This document shows, in pieces, positions 36,956 through 46,138 of a stretch of 64,000 nt of DNA (its first letter is position 1; each line of letters opens with the position of its first letter). Where the stretch lies: the NCBI GenBank assembly GCA_963772815.1, contig CAVYYV010000005.1:1-64000 (forward strand), in the 5' to 3' direction. The notes beneath the pieces are model-generated. The model had not been told where the DNA came from. It worked only from the letters and a program-made list of their open reading frames with translations, and made no database searches. Source of the stretch: DATFFO01 sp963772815 (lineage in GTDB: Bacteria; Actinomycetota; Acidimicrobiia; Spongiisociales; ZC4RG35). The position numbers were made by a program, and so were the translations under genes.

Positions 36956-39145
36956 TCAGCCCGCCAGCTCCGCCAGCGCCGTCGCGTATTCGGGGGTGAG
37001 CTCGTAGTCGGAGTGGCGGAGAGGAATCGGGCGACTCTCGCCCGGCAGCGGAGGCTGAGTGGAAACTGGGTCCAGGACCTCCACATCGGTGACCCCTCCG
37101 GTCTCGAGCCGCCCACCGATGAAGTCGGTTCGTCTCCACAGGTTCTTCCATCCCGTCACCCGGGCCACCACCTCCCGGTAGAGGCCCCGGGAGCAGTACT
37201 CAGGGAAGTAACGGCCGTAGAGGCGGGTCAGCGGTGACCCGTAGGTGAGGAGCGCCACCGACGACGCCACCTGGGCCGAGGACTGCATAACGGTGGCCAC
37301 CGCCAGCACCGATCCCTGCGAGTGGGCCGACATGACGACCCTTCCCTGCCCGGTGAGCGTCAGCAGCCTGTCCCTGAGCTGAGGGACGGCTCTCTCGCCG
37401 TACGCGGGAGGGCACCAGGGATGGAACCAGCGGGGCCAGAAGGTGGTCACGTCCCAGACGATGCCCACCACCCGCCTCACGGCCCTGCTCCGATAGAGAC
37501 GAGAGATGCCGAACACGGCCAGGAGGGGCAGGAGACCCAGGATCACCGAGGCAGGCCTGGCGAGACGGTCGGCCCACGGTCCCAGCCCCAACCCCGTGGA
37601 GTCGCCTGCCGCCAAGGAGACGACCGCCAGCACGACGAGCACGATAACCACGACCGAGCCGAGGATGGCTGCCGACCTGTCGGTCAGGGTGGCCTGCGCC
37701 TCGGCTCTGCCAACCCGCCCTGCCCACTCCCGATCCTCCGGATTCCCACAATCGAGCCCACCTCGCTCGGCGAACCGTGGTGCCAGCTGCTCACACTCCG
37801 GTCCGTGCCCGACCCGAACCCAGTAGAAGCCCACCACCGCCACCACCACGACCAGCGTCAGCAGAGTGACGACGGCGGCATCCGACACCTCGGCCGAGTA
37901 GTAGATGAAGGGCTGGGAGACGACCACACCGATCCTCGTGCCACCCGCGGCCGCAGGGGAGCCGAGCATGTCGGCGAGGCGAATTATCAGCCCGGCCCCG
38001 AAGGCGTCTATCAGCCCCGCCGCCACCAGGAGGAGGAGGGGCGCCATCAGTGCCGCCCGAACGCTCCCCCGCTGCTCTCTCCGCCAGGCCGCCAACGCCG
38101 CCAGGACCAGCAAGAGGGCGAGCACTGCATAGGAAGGCAACAGAGCCCCGGACACGACCTCCGATCCCGGGGCCATGCCTGCCTGGGTGCTCACGTCCTG
38201 CCCAAGCCAAACCATCGCCGCGGTCAGGAGCCAGAGGCCGGCCGAGACGGCCAGAAGGAAGATATGAATTCTGCTCGCCACACCTTCCAGACGCAGAACA
38301 ACCACCCCGCACAGTCCCAAGAGAACCCAGCCCGCCGACACGAGCGCCGAGCCCTCCATCACCCCGGACCGGTCTGCCACGTACGCCATTATCAGCGAAA
38401 TCGCCGCCAGGGCGGCGGCGGTATGGCTCAGGCCGAGCCGATGGGCGACATGCGGTGAGCGCCACAGATCGGGGTGGTTGAGGTTGAGCCGGTAGGCCGG
38501 GTCCGATCGCGCCGCGAAGTCGACGCGATCATGGACCGCCAGCTGGCTTCGTCGGCCCAGCCAGGCCAGGAGAAGCATCGCCGCCACGGGGACCGCAGCC
38601 CCTACTACCAGCCCTCTGCCCAGGTGGCCACCCACGAGGCCGTTCTCCCATGGCGAGAGCCACCAGCGGCCGTCCGTGCAAGCCACGCGGGCGCCGCACT
38701 GGTAGGCGATGAGGTCGATGGCGCCCACCGACACGAAGCCCGTGACACTCAACGTCAGGACCAGCCCGAACAGACGGATCAGGGCGGCCAGCACCGCGTC
38801 GAGCGAGGTGCGCGACCGCACCTCGACCTGGTCGGCCCGGCCGCCGTGGCGGACCATCCAGCCGGCCAGATTGGCCAGTGCGAAAGGAGTCAACAGCACC
38901 CACAGCGCCCGCAGCCGGGCGGCCGAGGTCAGACCTCCCCAGGAGTAGCCCTCCAGGACGGGTCGCCGCCCCTGATCGAGCCAGGGCCGGAAGAACCCGG
39001 CCGCCGGATCCCCAGCCACCCTTTCCGTGACCGGAACGTCCAGCAACTCCTCCGGGCTGGCTCCGCCGACACCGTGCACCCGCAGCTCGATGGTCTCGCC
39101 CGACTCATCGGTTGGTTGACGGCGAAGTCGGGGCGGGTTGGCCAT
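36956..39145 (-). CDS. Large multi-pass membrane protein with a split alpha/beta-hydrolase-like domain
   Basis: The 729-residue protein starts with a soluble strand ELRVHGVGGASPEELLD (HGVGG at 24-28), like the oxyanion-hole strand of a lipase. At least ten membrane helices follow, roughly residues 75-560. The C-terminal soluble part has VVMSAHSQGSVLAVATV (candidate nucleophile Ser609), YGSPLTRLYGRYFPE, Asp674 and RHSDYELTPEY with His711. These make a plausible Ser-Asp-His triad. Similar proteins occur in actinobacteria without known function. A lipase/esterase or thioesterase acting at the membrane is inferred only. It is 23 bases downstream of the CoA ligase gene and perhaps in its operon. 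Confidence 0.7.
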   Translation of the reverse strand: MANPPRLRRQPTDESGETIELRVHGVGGASPEELLDVPVTERVAGDPAAGFFRPWLDQGRRPVLEGYSWGGLTSAARLRALWVLLTPFALANLAGWMVRHGGRADQVEVRSRTSLDAVLAALIRLFGLVLTLSVTGFVSVGAIDLIAYQCGARVACTDGRWWLSPWENGLVGGHLGRGLVVGAAVPVAAMLLLAWLGRRSQLAVHDRVDFAARSDPAYRLNLNHPDLWRSPHVAHRLGLSHTAAALAAISLIMAYVADRSGVMEGSALVSAGWVLLGLCGVVVLRLEGVASRIHIFLLAVSAGLWLLTAAMVWLGQDVSTQAGMAPGSEVVSGALLPSYAVLALLLVLAALAAWRREQRGSVRAALMAPLLLLVAAGLIDAFGAGLIIRLADMLGSPAAAGGTRIGVVVSQPFIYYSAEVSDAAVVTLLTLVVVVAVVGFYWVRVGHGPECEQLAPRFAERGGLDCGNPEDREWAGRVGRAEAQATLTDRSAAILGSVVVIVLVVLAVVSLAAGDSTGLGLGPWADRLARPASVILGLLPLLAVFGISRLYRSRAVRRVVGIVWDVTTFWPRWFHPWCPPAYGERAVPQLRDRLLTLTGQGRVVMSAHSQGSVLAVATVMQSSAQVASSVALLTYGSPLTRLYGRYFPEYCSRGLYREVVARVTGWKNLWRRTDFIGGRLETGGVTDVEVLDPVSTQPPLPGESRPIPLRHSDYELTPEYATALAELAG

Positions 39146-39168
39146 GAACCGAACCTACTCCCCCACGC

Positions 39169-40692
39169 CTACATCCTTCGCAGGGCTCCTCGATCCACCT
39201 TGCCCAGATGGGTTTGGGGGAGGGCCTCCAGGAACACGATCCGGCGGGGATGCTTGTAGGGCTCGAGCCGATCAAGGACCCAGCCCGTCAGCTCCTCGGC
39301 CGCCACGTCTTCGGCCTTCACCACGAACGCAACCGGGCGCAACAGCCCGTCCTCGTCCGGGATCGGGACCGCGGCCGCTTCCTTCACCGCCGGATGCTCC
39401 AGCAGGCAGCCTTCCAGCTCCTGGGGCTGGAACCACTTCCCCTTCACCTTGACGGCGTCGTCGGCCCGGCCGCGATGGGTCACGTAGCCTTCCTCGTCTC
39501 GAGACACGAGGTCACCGGTCACCACCCACTCCCCCATGAACACTTCGCCGGTTGCGTCTAGGTCCTGCCAGTAGCCCAGGCCGCGCGAGTCGCCCTTGAC
39601 CCACAATCGCCCCACCTGTCCGTCCGGGACGTCACGGCCGTCGGGATCGCGGACCGCCAGCTCGAAGCCGGGCACAGCCTTGCCCAGCGTCCCCGGTCGG
39701 ACATCGCCGGGCACATTGCTGACGAAGATGTGCCACATCTCGGCAGTCCCGAGCCCGTCGAGGATCTCGATCCCGAAGCGGTCGTACCACGACCGGTACA
39801 GGGTCTCGGGCAGAGCCTCCCCGGCCGAGGTGACGAAGCGGAGGCTCGACAGATCCGCCGTGGCGGCGCGCTCATGGTTGAGCATCTGGTTGATGGCGGA
39901 GGGGACGTGTATGAGGACCGTGGGTCGGTGCCGCTCGATCCTGTCGTAGAGCACCTCGGGGGTGGGATGATCCGGGAAGAGAATCGATGTTGCGCCTACT
40001 GAGAAGGGGAAGAAGAGGTTGGCTCCCGTGGCGTAGCCGAAATACAGCTTCGGGACCGCCATGGTGACGTCGTCGGGCCGGTAGCCGACCGCGGCGGTGT
40101 AGAGAGCGGTCGTGTTGGCGTAGGAGCGATGGGTCTGGGGAACGGCTTTGGGAATCCCCGTCGTCCCGCCCGAGAAGAGCCAAACCGCCGGGTCGTCCCT
40201 ATGCGTGTCGAACCGCGGGCACGGTCCTTTGCGATCCAGGTCGGTGATCGAGGGGACTCCCGACCGCTCCCCGCCGACCACCACCACCTCGACCGGCCGG
40301 TCGACGGCTGCTACTGCCTCCACCATCGAGTCGGCGTTGTCGACATGGACCAGAGCCACGGGTGCCCGGGAGCGCTCGACCATCGAGACCAGCGCCTCGA
40401 CCGCTAGGCCTGGGTTCACCATCACCGCCACCGCGCCGACCCTGAGGATTCCGAACAGGGCGGCGACGTAATCGGCGCCGTCGGGCAGGGCGATCAACAC
40501 CCTCTGCTCGGGATCGATACCCAGCGATCGCAACCCCACCCCGTAGCCCCGGGCGAGATCGTCGACCTCCCCGTAGGTCAACGAGCCATCATCAAAACGC
40601 AGGGCCTCGTCGTCCCCCCGACCCTCCTCGACACGGCCCCCCAGGAAACGTTGGTCGATGTTGAGGCGGAGTGGAAGGTCGACGGTAGGCAT
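39169..40692 (-). CDS. Benzoate/2-aminobenzoate-CoA ligase family protein
   Basis: The 507-residue AMP-forming ligase has LFSGGTTGIPKAVPQTH (P-loop), VPKLYFGYATGANLFFPF (typical of benzoate-CoA ligases) and VTSAGEALPETLY. The adenylate site is DGLGTAEMWHIFVSN, with GEWVVTGDLVSRDEEGYVTH and the C-terminal Lys in LPQTHLGKVDRG. Closest in pattern to benzoate-CoA ligases. It is divergent from tryptophan 2,3-dioxygenase and kynureninase, so the likely substrate is anthranilate (2-aminobenzoate) produced by kynureninase. That substrate is inferred from context. Confidence 0.85.
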   Translation of the reverse strand: MPTVDLPLRLNIDQRFLGGRVEEGRGDDEALRFDDGSLTYGEVDDLARGYGVGLRSLGIDPEQRVLIALPDGADYVAALFGILRVGAVAVMVNPGLAVEALVSMVERSRAPVALVHVDNADSMVEAVAAVDRPVEVVVVGGERSGVPSITDLDRKGPCPRFDTHRDDPAVWLFSGGTTGIPKAVPQTHRSYANTTALYTAAVGYRPDDVTMAVPKLYFGYATGANLFFPFSVGATSILFPDHPTPEVLYDRIERHRPTVLIHVPSAINQMLNHERAATADLSSLRFVTSAGEALPETLYRSWYDRFGIEILDGLGTAEMWHIFVSNVPGDVRPGTLGKAVPGFELAVRDPDGRDVPDGQVGRLWVKGDSRGLGYWQDLDATGEVFMGEWVVTGDLVSRDEEGYVTHRGRADDAVKVKGKWFQPQELEGCLLEHPAVKEAAAVPIPDEDGLLRPVAFVVKAEDVAAEELTGWVLDRLEPYKHPRRIVFLEALPQTHLGKVDRGALRRM

Positions 40693-40800
40693 AAGCCAAA
40701 GGTAGTAGGCCGACAGTCTCTCGGCCCCTGCATGCTGACTTGTCGGGTTCGGCCGGGTCTCCCCCCCACCCCCTGCCGGAGGTAGGGGGACAAAGCTGGC

Positions 40801-40830
40801 GGGGCAACACAGATTGCCCCCTCCTAATCT
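40801..40830 (+). promoter_or_regulatory. Inverted-repeat operator and -10 box before tryptophan 2,3-dioxygenase
   Basis: GGGGCAA (40801-40807), six bases, and TTGCCCC (40814-40820) form a perfect inverted repeat. TAATCT (40825-40830) is a good -10 and the ATG at 40839 is 9 bases later, so the message may be leaderless and repressible. The site sits in the divergent gap between the CoA ligase and the dioxygenase. Confidence 0.45.
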
Positions 40831-40838
40831 GGACCGCG

Positions 40839-41921
40839 ATGGGCAACGAGCGCGATCTCTACTACCACGACTACCTCAAGTTGGACCGGCTCCTGTCCTC
40901 ACAGGAGCTGGAGAGCGAGGCGGCGGGCAAGACTGTCCACGACGAGATGTTGTTCATCATCGTCCACCAGGCCTACGAGCTGTGGTTCAAAGAGATCCTG
41001 TGGGAACTCGACGACGTCATGAAGGCCTTTGGAGATGCCTCCTTCCACGAGCGGGACACGGGACGGGTCGTATCCCGGTTGCGCCGCATCACGACCATCC
41101 AGCGGATCCTTCTAGATCAGATCGACGTCCTGGAGACGATGACGCCGATGGACTTCCTCGACTTCCGCGACTACCTGGTGCCCGCTTCGGGGTTCCAGTC
41201 GGTTCAGTTCCGGCTGATCGAGAACCGCCTCGGGGTACGGCCCCAAGATCGGCTTCTATTCGAGGGCGCGCCCTACACCCACCGGCTCAGCCAGCCTCAC
41301 CGGGAGAAGGTGGAGGCCTCAGAACAGCGACCGTCACTGCTCCAGGCTGTCGACTCGTGGCTGGCGCGAACACCGTTTCTGGACGACTACTCGTTCTGGG
41401 ATTCATATCAGAGCTCCGTGCGGTCCACGCTCGAGGCCGACATGGAGACGGTATCGGCCAATCCCAACCTCACCCCGGCGGAGCGGGAGGAGCAACTCCG
41501 CTCGTTCGAGGCCACCATGTCACAGTTCGAGGCTGCCTTCGACCCGAAACGACATGACGAGATGGTCGAGTCCGGGAGCCGCAAGATGTCTTATCGCGCC
41601 TTCCAGGCGGCCATGTTCATCTCCCTCTACCGGGACGAGCCGGCGCTTCAAGAGCCCTACCGGCTGCTCGAGCTCCTGGTCGACGTGGACGAGGGGTTCA
41701 CGACCTGGCGATACCGCCATGCTCTCATGGTGCAGCGCGTGATCGGAGCCAGGACCGGCACGGGAGGATCGGCCGGCGCCAAGTACCTCCTCAGACTGGC
41801 CGAGCGCAGCCGGGCATTCTCCGACCTCCTGGTCCTACCCACCTTCATGGTCCCCGCCTCTTCCCGGCCCGACCTGCCCGAGGGACTGGCGGAGAAGATG
41901 CGATTCCGGTACCAGCCATGA
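40839..41921 (+). CDS. kynA: Tryptophan 2,3-dioxygenase
   Basis: The 360-residue heme enzyme opens the indole ring of L-tryptophan to N-formylkynurenine. The ATG at 40839 is chosen because LYYHDYLKLDRLLSSQ is the usual N-terminus; the open frame upstream is not coding. His43 in IIVHQAYELWFKE is the distal His, FRDYLVPASGFQSVQFR and the Arg/Glu region bind substrate, and TWRYRHALMVQRVIG carries the proximal heme His (about 294). GTGGSAGAKYL closes the active site. Length is between bacterial and human TDO. It overlaps the kynureninase ATG by 4 bases. Confidence 0.95.
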   Translation: MGNERDLYYHDYLKLDRLLSSQELESEAAGKTVHDEMLFIIVHQAYELWFKEILWELDDVMKAFGDASFHERDTGRVVSRLRRITTIQRILLDQIDVLETMTPMDFLDFRDYLVPASGFQSVQFRLIENRLGVRPQDRLLFEGAPYTHRLSQPHREKVEASEQRPSLLQAVDSWLARTPFLDDYSFWDSYQSSVRSTLEADMETVSANPNLTPAEREEQLRSFEATMSQFEAAFDPKRHDEMVESGSRKMSYRAFQAAMFISLYRDEPALQEPYRLLELLVDVDEGFTTWRYRHALMVQRVIGARTGTGGSAGAKYLLRLAERSRAFSDLLVLPTFMVPASSRPDLPEGLAEKMRFRYQP

Positions 41922-43042
41922 AGGAGGAGTTCACCCGCTTCCTCCAGGCAGGCGGGGACCGCCTCCACGCAGCCGCCCACTCCCACCACCCCTGGCCGGA
42001 CGTCACATTCGAGGCTCATCAGCGTGCCTGGCTGGATGCCGCCCGGCTCTGGGACGACAAATGGGACGAGATCTTCGAGCGGGTGGTCCCGACCGCCCAG
42101 GCCGGGGTGGCCGGAATACTGGGGCTGGGGGACCCCTCGTCGCTCGTGTTCGCTCCCAATACCCACGAATTCGTGGTTCGCATCGCCTCCAACCTTCCTC
42201 GGCCGTTCCGGGTCCTGACCACGGACTCGGAGTTCCACTCCTTCTCACGCCAGCTGCGGCGTTGGGAAGAAGCGGAAATCGCCGTCGCCACCCGGGTGGC
42301 GGCTCGACCCTACGACACCTTCCCTGAGCGTTTTCTCGCCGCTCGAGAGGGCCAGGAGCTCGTGTTCTTCAGCCACGTCCACTTCAACTCGGCGTATGTA
42401 ACGCCCGACCTGGCCGAGATGGTGGCCGCGCTCGAACCGCCCGCCACGGTCGTGATCGATGGGTATCACGGGTTCATGGCTGTGCCGACCGATCTGGGGC
42501 CGGTGGCAGACCGAGCCTTCTACGTGGCCGGGGGGTACAAGTACGCCATGGCCGGCGAAGGGGCCTGCTTCCTGCATGTGCCGGCCACCGCCCCGGACCG
42601 TCCCGTAGACACCGGGTGGTGGGCGGGCTTCGGGGCGCTGTCGGAGGATCCGGCTGAAGCCGTCTTCGGACCGGGTGGCCGGCGCTTCGCCGGCGCCACC
42701 GCCGACCCCAGCGGGCTGTACCGGCTCAACGCCGTCCTGGACCTGCTCCGGCGCAGGAACCTGACCGTGGCCGCAATCCACGAGCATGTCCGCCACCTCC
42801 AGGGTACCCTTCTCGACCTGGTCCATCCGGATCTAACGGCCAGCCTCATACCCCAGGACGTGCCTGAAAGAGGTCATTTCCTCACCTTCGAGCGCCCGGA
42901 TGCAGGCGATCTGTATCGAGCCCTGCACCGAGACGGAGTCATAACCGACCATCGTGGTGACCGGTGGCGAGTTGGCCTGGGGATATATCACGACGTGGCC
43001 GACATCGAGCGGCTGGCCAAACTGATCAACGCCCACATCTGA
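41918..43042 (+). CDS. kynU: Kynureninase-like PLP enzyme
   Basis: The 374-residue class V PLP enzyme has LHAAAHSHHPWPDVTFEAHQ, GLGDPSSLVFAPNTHEFV, and FFSHVHFNSAYVTPDLAEM. VIDGYHGFMAVPTDLG follows and YVAGGYKYAMAGEGACFLHV carries the PLP Lys. It is somewhat shorter than classical kynureninase (about 415). The reaction is cleavage of kynurenine to anthranilate and alanine. Overlap with the tryptophan dioxygenase gene strongly supports this. The kynurenine formamidase that should act between them is not in the window. Confidence 0.85.
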   Translation: MKEEFTRFLQAGGDRLHAAAHSHHPWPDVTFEAHQRAWLDAARLWDDKWDEIFERVVPTAQAGVAGILGLGDPSSLVFAPNTHEFVVRIASNLPRPFRVLTTDSEFHSFSRQLRRWEEAEIAVATRVAARPYDTFPERFLAAREGQELVFFSHVHFNSAYVTPDLAEMVAALEPPATVVIDGYHGFMAVPTDLGPVADRAFYVAGGYKYAMAGEGACFLHVPATAPDRPVDTGWWAGFGALSEDPAEAVFGPGGRRFAGATADPSGLYRLNAVLDLLRRRNLTVAAIHEHVRHLQGTLLDLVHPDLTASLIPQDVPERGHFLTFERPDAGDLYRALHRDGVITDHRGDRWRVGLGIYHDVADIERLAKLINAHI

Positions 43043-43051
43043 GAGGACACG

Positions 43052-43678
43052 ATGGACATCTCCAATGCCGTCATCGACTTGGCCGTGGCTACCGGACTGA
43101 GCGCCCTGCTCGGCCTGGAGCGGGAACTGAGCGGCAAGGAAGCGGGATTACGCACTGATGCCCTGGTGGGCCTGGGGGCAGCGCTCTTCACGGTCCTATC
43201 CCGGGGAGTGTTCCCGAACGCCGATCATGCCCGGGTGGCAGCCGGGATAGTCACCGGTGTCGGCTTCCTCGGAGCCGGTGCCATCTTCCGATCGGGGCCA
43301 CTGGTCAAGGGCCTGACCACGGCCGCCGGACTGTGGGCAGTTGCAGCCGTGGGCATGGCCGCCGGGACCGATCAACTCCTGCTGGCGACGCTGGCCGCCG
43401 CCCTGGCCGCGGTGGTCCTGGTGGTCTTCCGTTGGTTCGAGTATGTGATCAACCGCCTCAGGGTCGGTGTCACCCTGGTGGCGACGATTCAACCCGCCTC
43501 GTCCTATCTGGAGGTCCTGCGACAGGTGGAGTCGATCGACCCGCGCGTGGAACTCACGGACGTCCGGGCCGGAGCAGACGCAGCCGAGGTATCGTTCCTC
43601 GTCCACCCCAGCAAGGCCGCCTTTCTGGGACGGGCCCTTCTGGCTCTAGAGCCCGTCGTGGCAACCGATGTCGCCTAA
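43052..43678 (+). CDS. MgtC/SapB family membrane protein
   Basis: The 208-residue protein has ATGLSALLGLERELSGKEAG (conserved Arg-Glu), LRTDALVGLGAALF, and GIVTGVGFLGAGAIFRSGPL then VKGLTTAAGLWAVAAVGMAA. This is the MgtC core of four or five helices, with a C-terminal cytoplasmic ACT-like extension (about residues 150-208). The family is linked to Mg2+ limitation survival and ATP synthase control in pathogens; the role here is unknown. It starts 10 bases after kynureninase, so it may be read through from that operon. Confidence 0.88.
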   Translation: MDISNAVIDLAVATGLSALLGLERELSGKEAGLRTDALVGLGAALFTVLSRGVFPNADHARVAAGIVTGVGFLGAGAIFRSGPLVKGLTTAAGLWAVAAVGMAAGTDQLLLATLAAALAAVVLVVFRWFEYVINRLRVGVTLVATIQPASSYLEVLRQVESIDPRVELTDVRAGADAAEVSFLVHPSKAAFLGRALLALEPVVATDVA

Positions 43679-43693
43679 GACACCGACCCGGCC

Positions 43694-45058
43694 CTAGCCG
43701 GCGACGACCGGAATCCGCTCCATGGCGGCGCGCACCTTCTCTTCGGGGTACTCGTAGTCCTCCAACTCGCCGCTCAGATAGGCGTCGTAGGCAGGCAGAT
43801 CGAAATGCCCATGACCACACAGGGCAGTGAGAATCACCTTCTCCTCCCCCGACTCGCGCGCCTTGATCGCCTCGCGCGCCGCAGCAGCGATGGCATGAGT
43901 GGGCTCTGGGGCCGGAATGATTCCCTCACTGCGAGCAAACTGAACGGCCCGATCGAAGCACTCCACCTGCCCGATCGCCTCCGCCTCCACCAGGCCCAGC
44001 TCGTAGATATGGCTGATCAGGGGTGACATGCCGTGGTAACGAAGCCCACCGGCGTGGATGGGGTCGGGTACGAAGTCGTGGCCCAGGGTGTGCATCTTGA
44101 ACAGCGGTGTCATCCCGGCCGTGTCGCCAAAGTCGTAGGCGTACACGCCCTTGGTCAGAGACGGGCAGGCGGCGGGCTCGACACAGCGGATTACGGGGTT
44201 CATCCTCCCGGCCAGCTTCTCACGCAGGAACGGGAACGACAGCCCACCGAAGTTGGAGCCGCCTCCGGTGCATCCGACCAGGATGTCGGGCTGCTCGCCC
44301 ACCTTCTCCAGTTGCTTGAGTGCCTCCTCGCCGATCACCGTCTGATGCAGGAGGACGTGGTTGAGCACGGAACCGAGCGAGTAGTTGGTGTCGGGGTTCT
44401 TGGCGGCCATCTCGACTGCTTCGGAGATGGCGATGCCGAGGCTGCCGGTGCTGTCGGGGTCCTGGGCGAGAATGGCTCGCCCAGCCTCGGTCAGGTCGGA
44501 GGGCGACGGATGGACGGTGGCCCCCCACGTCTCCATCATCGAACGGCGGTATGGCTTCTGGTCGTAGCTGATCCTGACCTGCCACACCTCGCACTCGAGG
44601 CCGAACATGGTGGTGGCGAGGGCGAGGGCCGACCCCCACTGGCCGGCACCGGTCTCGGTGGTCAGCTTGCGGATCCCGGCCTTGGCGTTGTAGTAGGCCT
44701 GGGGTACCGCCGTGTTGGGCTTGTGAGAGCCGGCCGGGCTGGTTCCTTCGTACTTGTAGTAGATCCGGGCCGGCGTATCGAGGGCCTTCTCCAGCCTCCG
44801 CGCCCGGTACAGGGGGGTGGGGCGCCACAGCTTGTAGATGTCGAGCACCTCGCCCGGTATGTCGATGTAACTGTCTGTGGCCACCTCCTGGAGGATCAGG
44901 TCCATCGGGAAGAGCGGAGCCAGGTCGTCGGGCCCGGCCGGCTCGTGCGTGCCCGGGTGCAAAGGAGGTGGCGGCGGCTCGGGGAGGTCGGGGATGATGT
45001 TGTACCAAGCCTGCGGAATCTCAGACTCGTCAAGCATCACCTTGGTCACATCGGCCAT
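43694..45058 (-). CDS. trpB2: Tryptophan synthase beta-like enzyme, TrpB2 type
   Basis: The 454-residue PLP enzyme has an extended N-terminus (AWYNIIPDLPEPPPPPLHPG) typical of TrpB2, then RPTPLYRARRLEK and YEGTSPAGSHKPNTAVPQAY with the PLP Lys in the SHKPNTA motif. TETGAGQWGSALALA, GCTGGGSNFGGLSFPF (phosphate loop) and LTALCGHGHFDLPAYD follow. TrpB2 condenses indole with serine without an obligate TrpA partner. There is no trpA nearby; instead the tryptophan-degradation genes flank it. It is convergent with the MgtC gene. Confidence 0.93.
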   Translation of the reverse strand: MADVTKVMLDESEIPQAWYNIIPDLPEPPPPPLHPGTHEPAGPDDLAPLFPMDLILQEVATDSYIDIPGEVLDIYKLWRPTPLYRARRLEKALDTPARIYYKYEGTSPAGSHKPNTAVPQAYYNAKAGIRKLTTETGAGQWGSALALATTMFGLECEVWQVRISYDQKPYRRSMMETWGATVHPSPSDLTEAGRAILAQDPDSTGSLGIAISEAVEMAAKNPDTNYSLGSVLNHVLLHQTVIGEEALKQLEKVGEQPDILVGCTGGGSNFGGLSFPFLREKLAGRMNPVIRCVEPAACPSLTKGVYAYDFGDTAGMTPLFKMHTLGHDFVPDPIHAGGLRYHGMSPLISHIYELGLVEAEAIGQVECFDRAVQFARSEGIIPAPEPTHAIAAAAREAIKARESGEEKVILTALCGHGHFDLPAYDAYLSGELEDYEYPEEKVRAAMERIPVVAG

Positions 45059-45191
45059 CGACTTCCTCCTGGTTTCGGTTGCCCCGAACCTACCACCGGG
45101 TCGGATTCAAGGACCCAGCCCCAGGAATTTTCTCCAACTTGTTCGGCCGTTTGCATGCCGCCCGTCCCACCCACGACCTCGGCGTCGTTTC

Positions 45192-45590
45192 TCAATCAGC
45201 TTCGGCTACCGCCGTGGCGACCAGCTCCACCTTGGCGGCCCGGTCGAACAGCTCACTCACCCCGAACAGGGCCATCGCCGGGTAGTGGTGGCCGAACACC
45301 TGCCGGTAGGCCTCCCCGATCGGTCCCAGGGACAGACGATATTGCTCTACCACCGTCGTGTAGATGTGCAGGCGTACGAGTGAGTCCGGGGCAAATCCCG
45401 CCTCGTTGAGGCATGCGGCCACATTGGCGACCGCCTGGCGAAACTGATCCACCAGCCCATCGTCTATGGACCCGTCCCCCCGATGCCCGGTCTGGCCGGC
45501 GACATAGAGGACTCGGCCGGGAGAGGCCTCCACGGCGTGGGCGAACCCGGCCGGTTGGGGAAGGCCCTCAGGGTTGACCATGCGGCTCAC
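45192..45590 (-). CDS. RidA/YjgF family protein
   Basis: The 132-residue protein has AHAVEASPGRVLYVAGQTGH at residues 17-36, QFRQAVANVAACLNEAGFAP, VRLHIYTTVVEQYRL and HHYPAMALFGVSELFDRAAK. The catalytic-site Arg of housekeeping RidA is replaced in that last segment. This subtype accompanies aromatic-CoA and aminobenzoate degradation clusters, where it probably deaminates an enamine intermediate (inferred). Its ATG overlaps the MBL gene by 4 bases; it is last in a four-gene operon. Confidence 0.85.
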   Translation of the reverse strand: MSRMVNPEGLPQPAGFAHAVEASPGRVLYVAGQTGHRGDGSIDDGLVDQFRQAVANVAACLNEAGFAPDSLVRLHIYTTVVEQYRLSLGPIGEAYRQVFGHHYPAMALFGVSELFDRAAKVELVATAVAEAD

Positions 45591-46138
45591 CGCTCCACCT
45601 GGAACGGTGCCCCGTGGCCGGGCACGATCAGATCGGCCACCGCAATCACCCGCTCACGCTGGGCGAAAAGTGTCTCGAGGTCCTCGGCCAGGGGATCACC
45701 CTTCATTCCCTCCCACCACCACAGATGGGTGAAGGCCACGACGCCGTCTGCCGTGTTGACCAGGGTTGTTATGTCCTGGCGGGTATGGCCCGGTGTCTCC
45801 AGCAGGCGAATGTGGTCCGATATCACATACCCCTCCGCCGGGCGATCCGTCCACTGGTCGCGCTCGTAGATTGCCCAGAAGTCGTGGAGGGCCACGGGAG
45901 GGAAGAGGGCCACGTTCACGGTGTGGTCGGGATGATGGTGGGAGATCACCACCTCGGTGACCTGGTCCGGACGAACCTCCAGCTCGGCCATCGGATCGAG
46001 GATCCTGCTCCGGTCGGGGACCATTCCCGGATCGACGACGACGACGTGCGATCCGTCCCTGACCAGCCCGACGGTGCCGGCGACTCCCTCGTCGCCCGCG
46101 TATCCCGTGAAGAGGATGTCGACCCGGGCCGGGCTCAC
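45587..46138 (-). CDS. MBL-fold metallo-hydrolase
   Basis: The 183-residue protein has VVVVDPGMVPDRSRILD, the zinc motif SHHHPDHTVNVALF, LLETPGHTRQDIT and IVPGHGAPFQV at the C-terminus, the core metallo-beta-lactamase ligand set. It is short for the fold and lacks extra domains. Start overlaps the enoyl-CoA hydratase stop by 4 bases. It is third in SDR-hydratase-MBL-RidA. A thioesterase or lactonase role in the pathway is possible; the substrate is unknown. Confidence 0.85.
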   Translation of the reverse strand: MSPARVDILFTGYAGDEGVAGTVGLVRDGSHVVVVDPGMVPDRSRILDPMAELEVRPDQVTEVVISHHHPDHTVNVALFPPVALHDFWAIYERDQWTDRPAEGYVISDHIRLLETPGHTRQDITTLVNTADGVVAFTHLWWWEGMKGDPLAEDLETLFAQRERVIAVADLIVPGHGAPFQVER

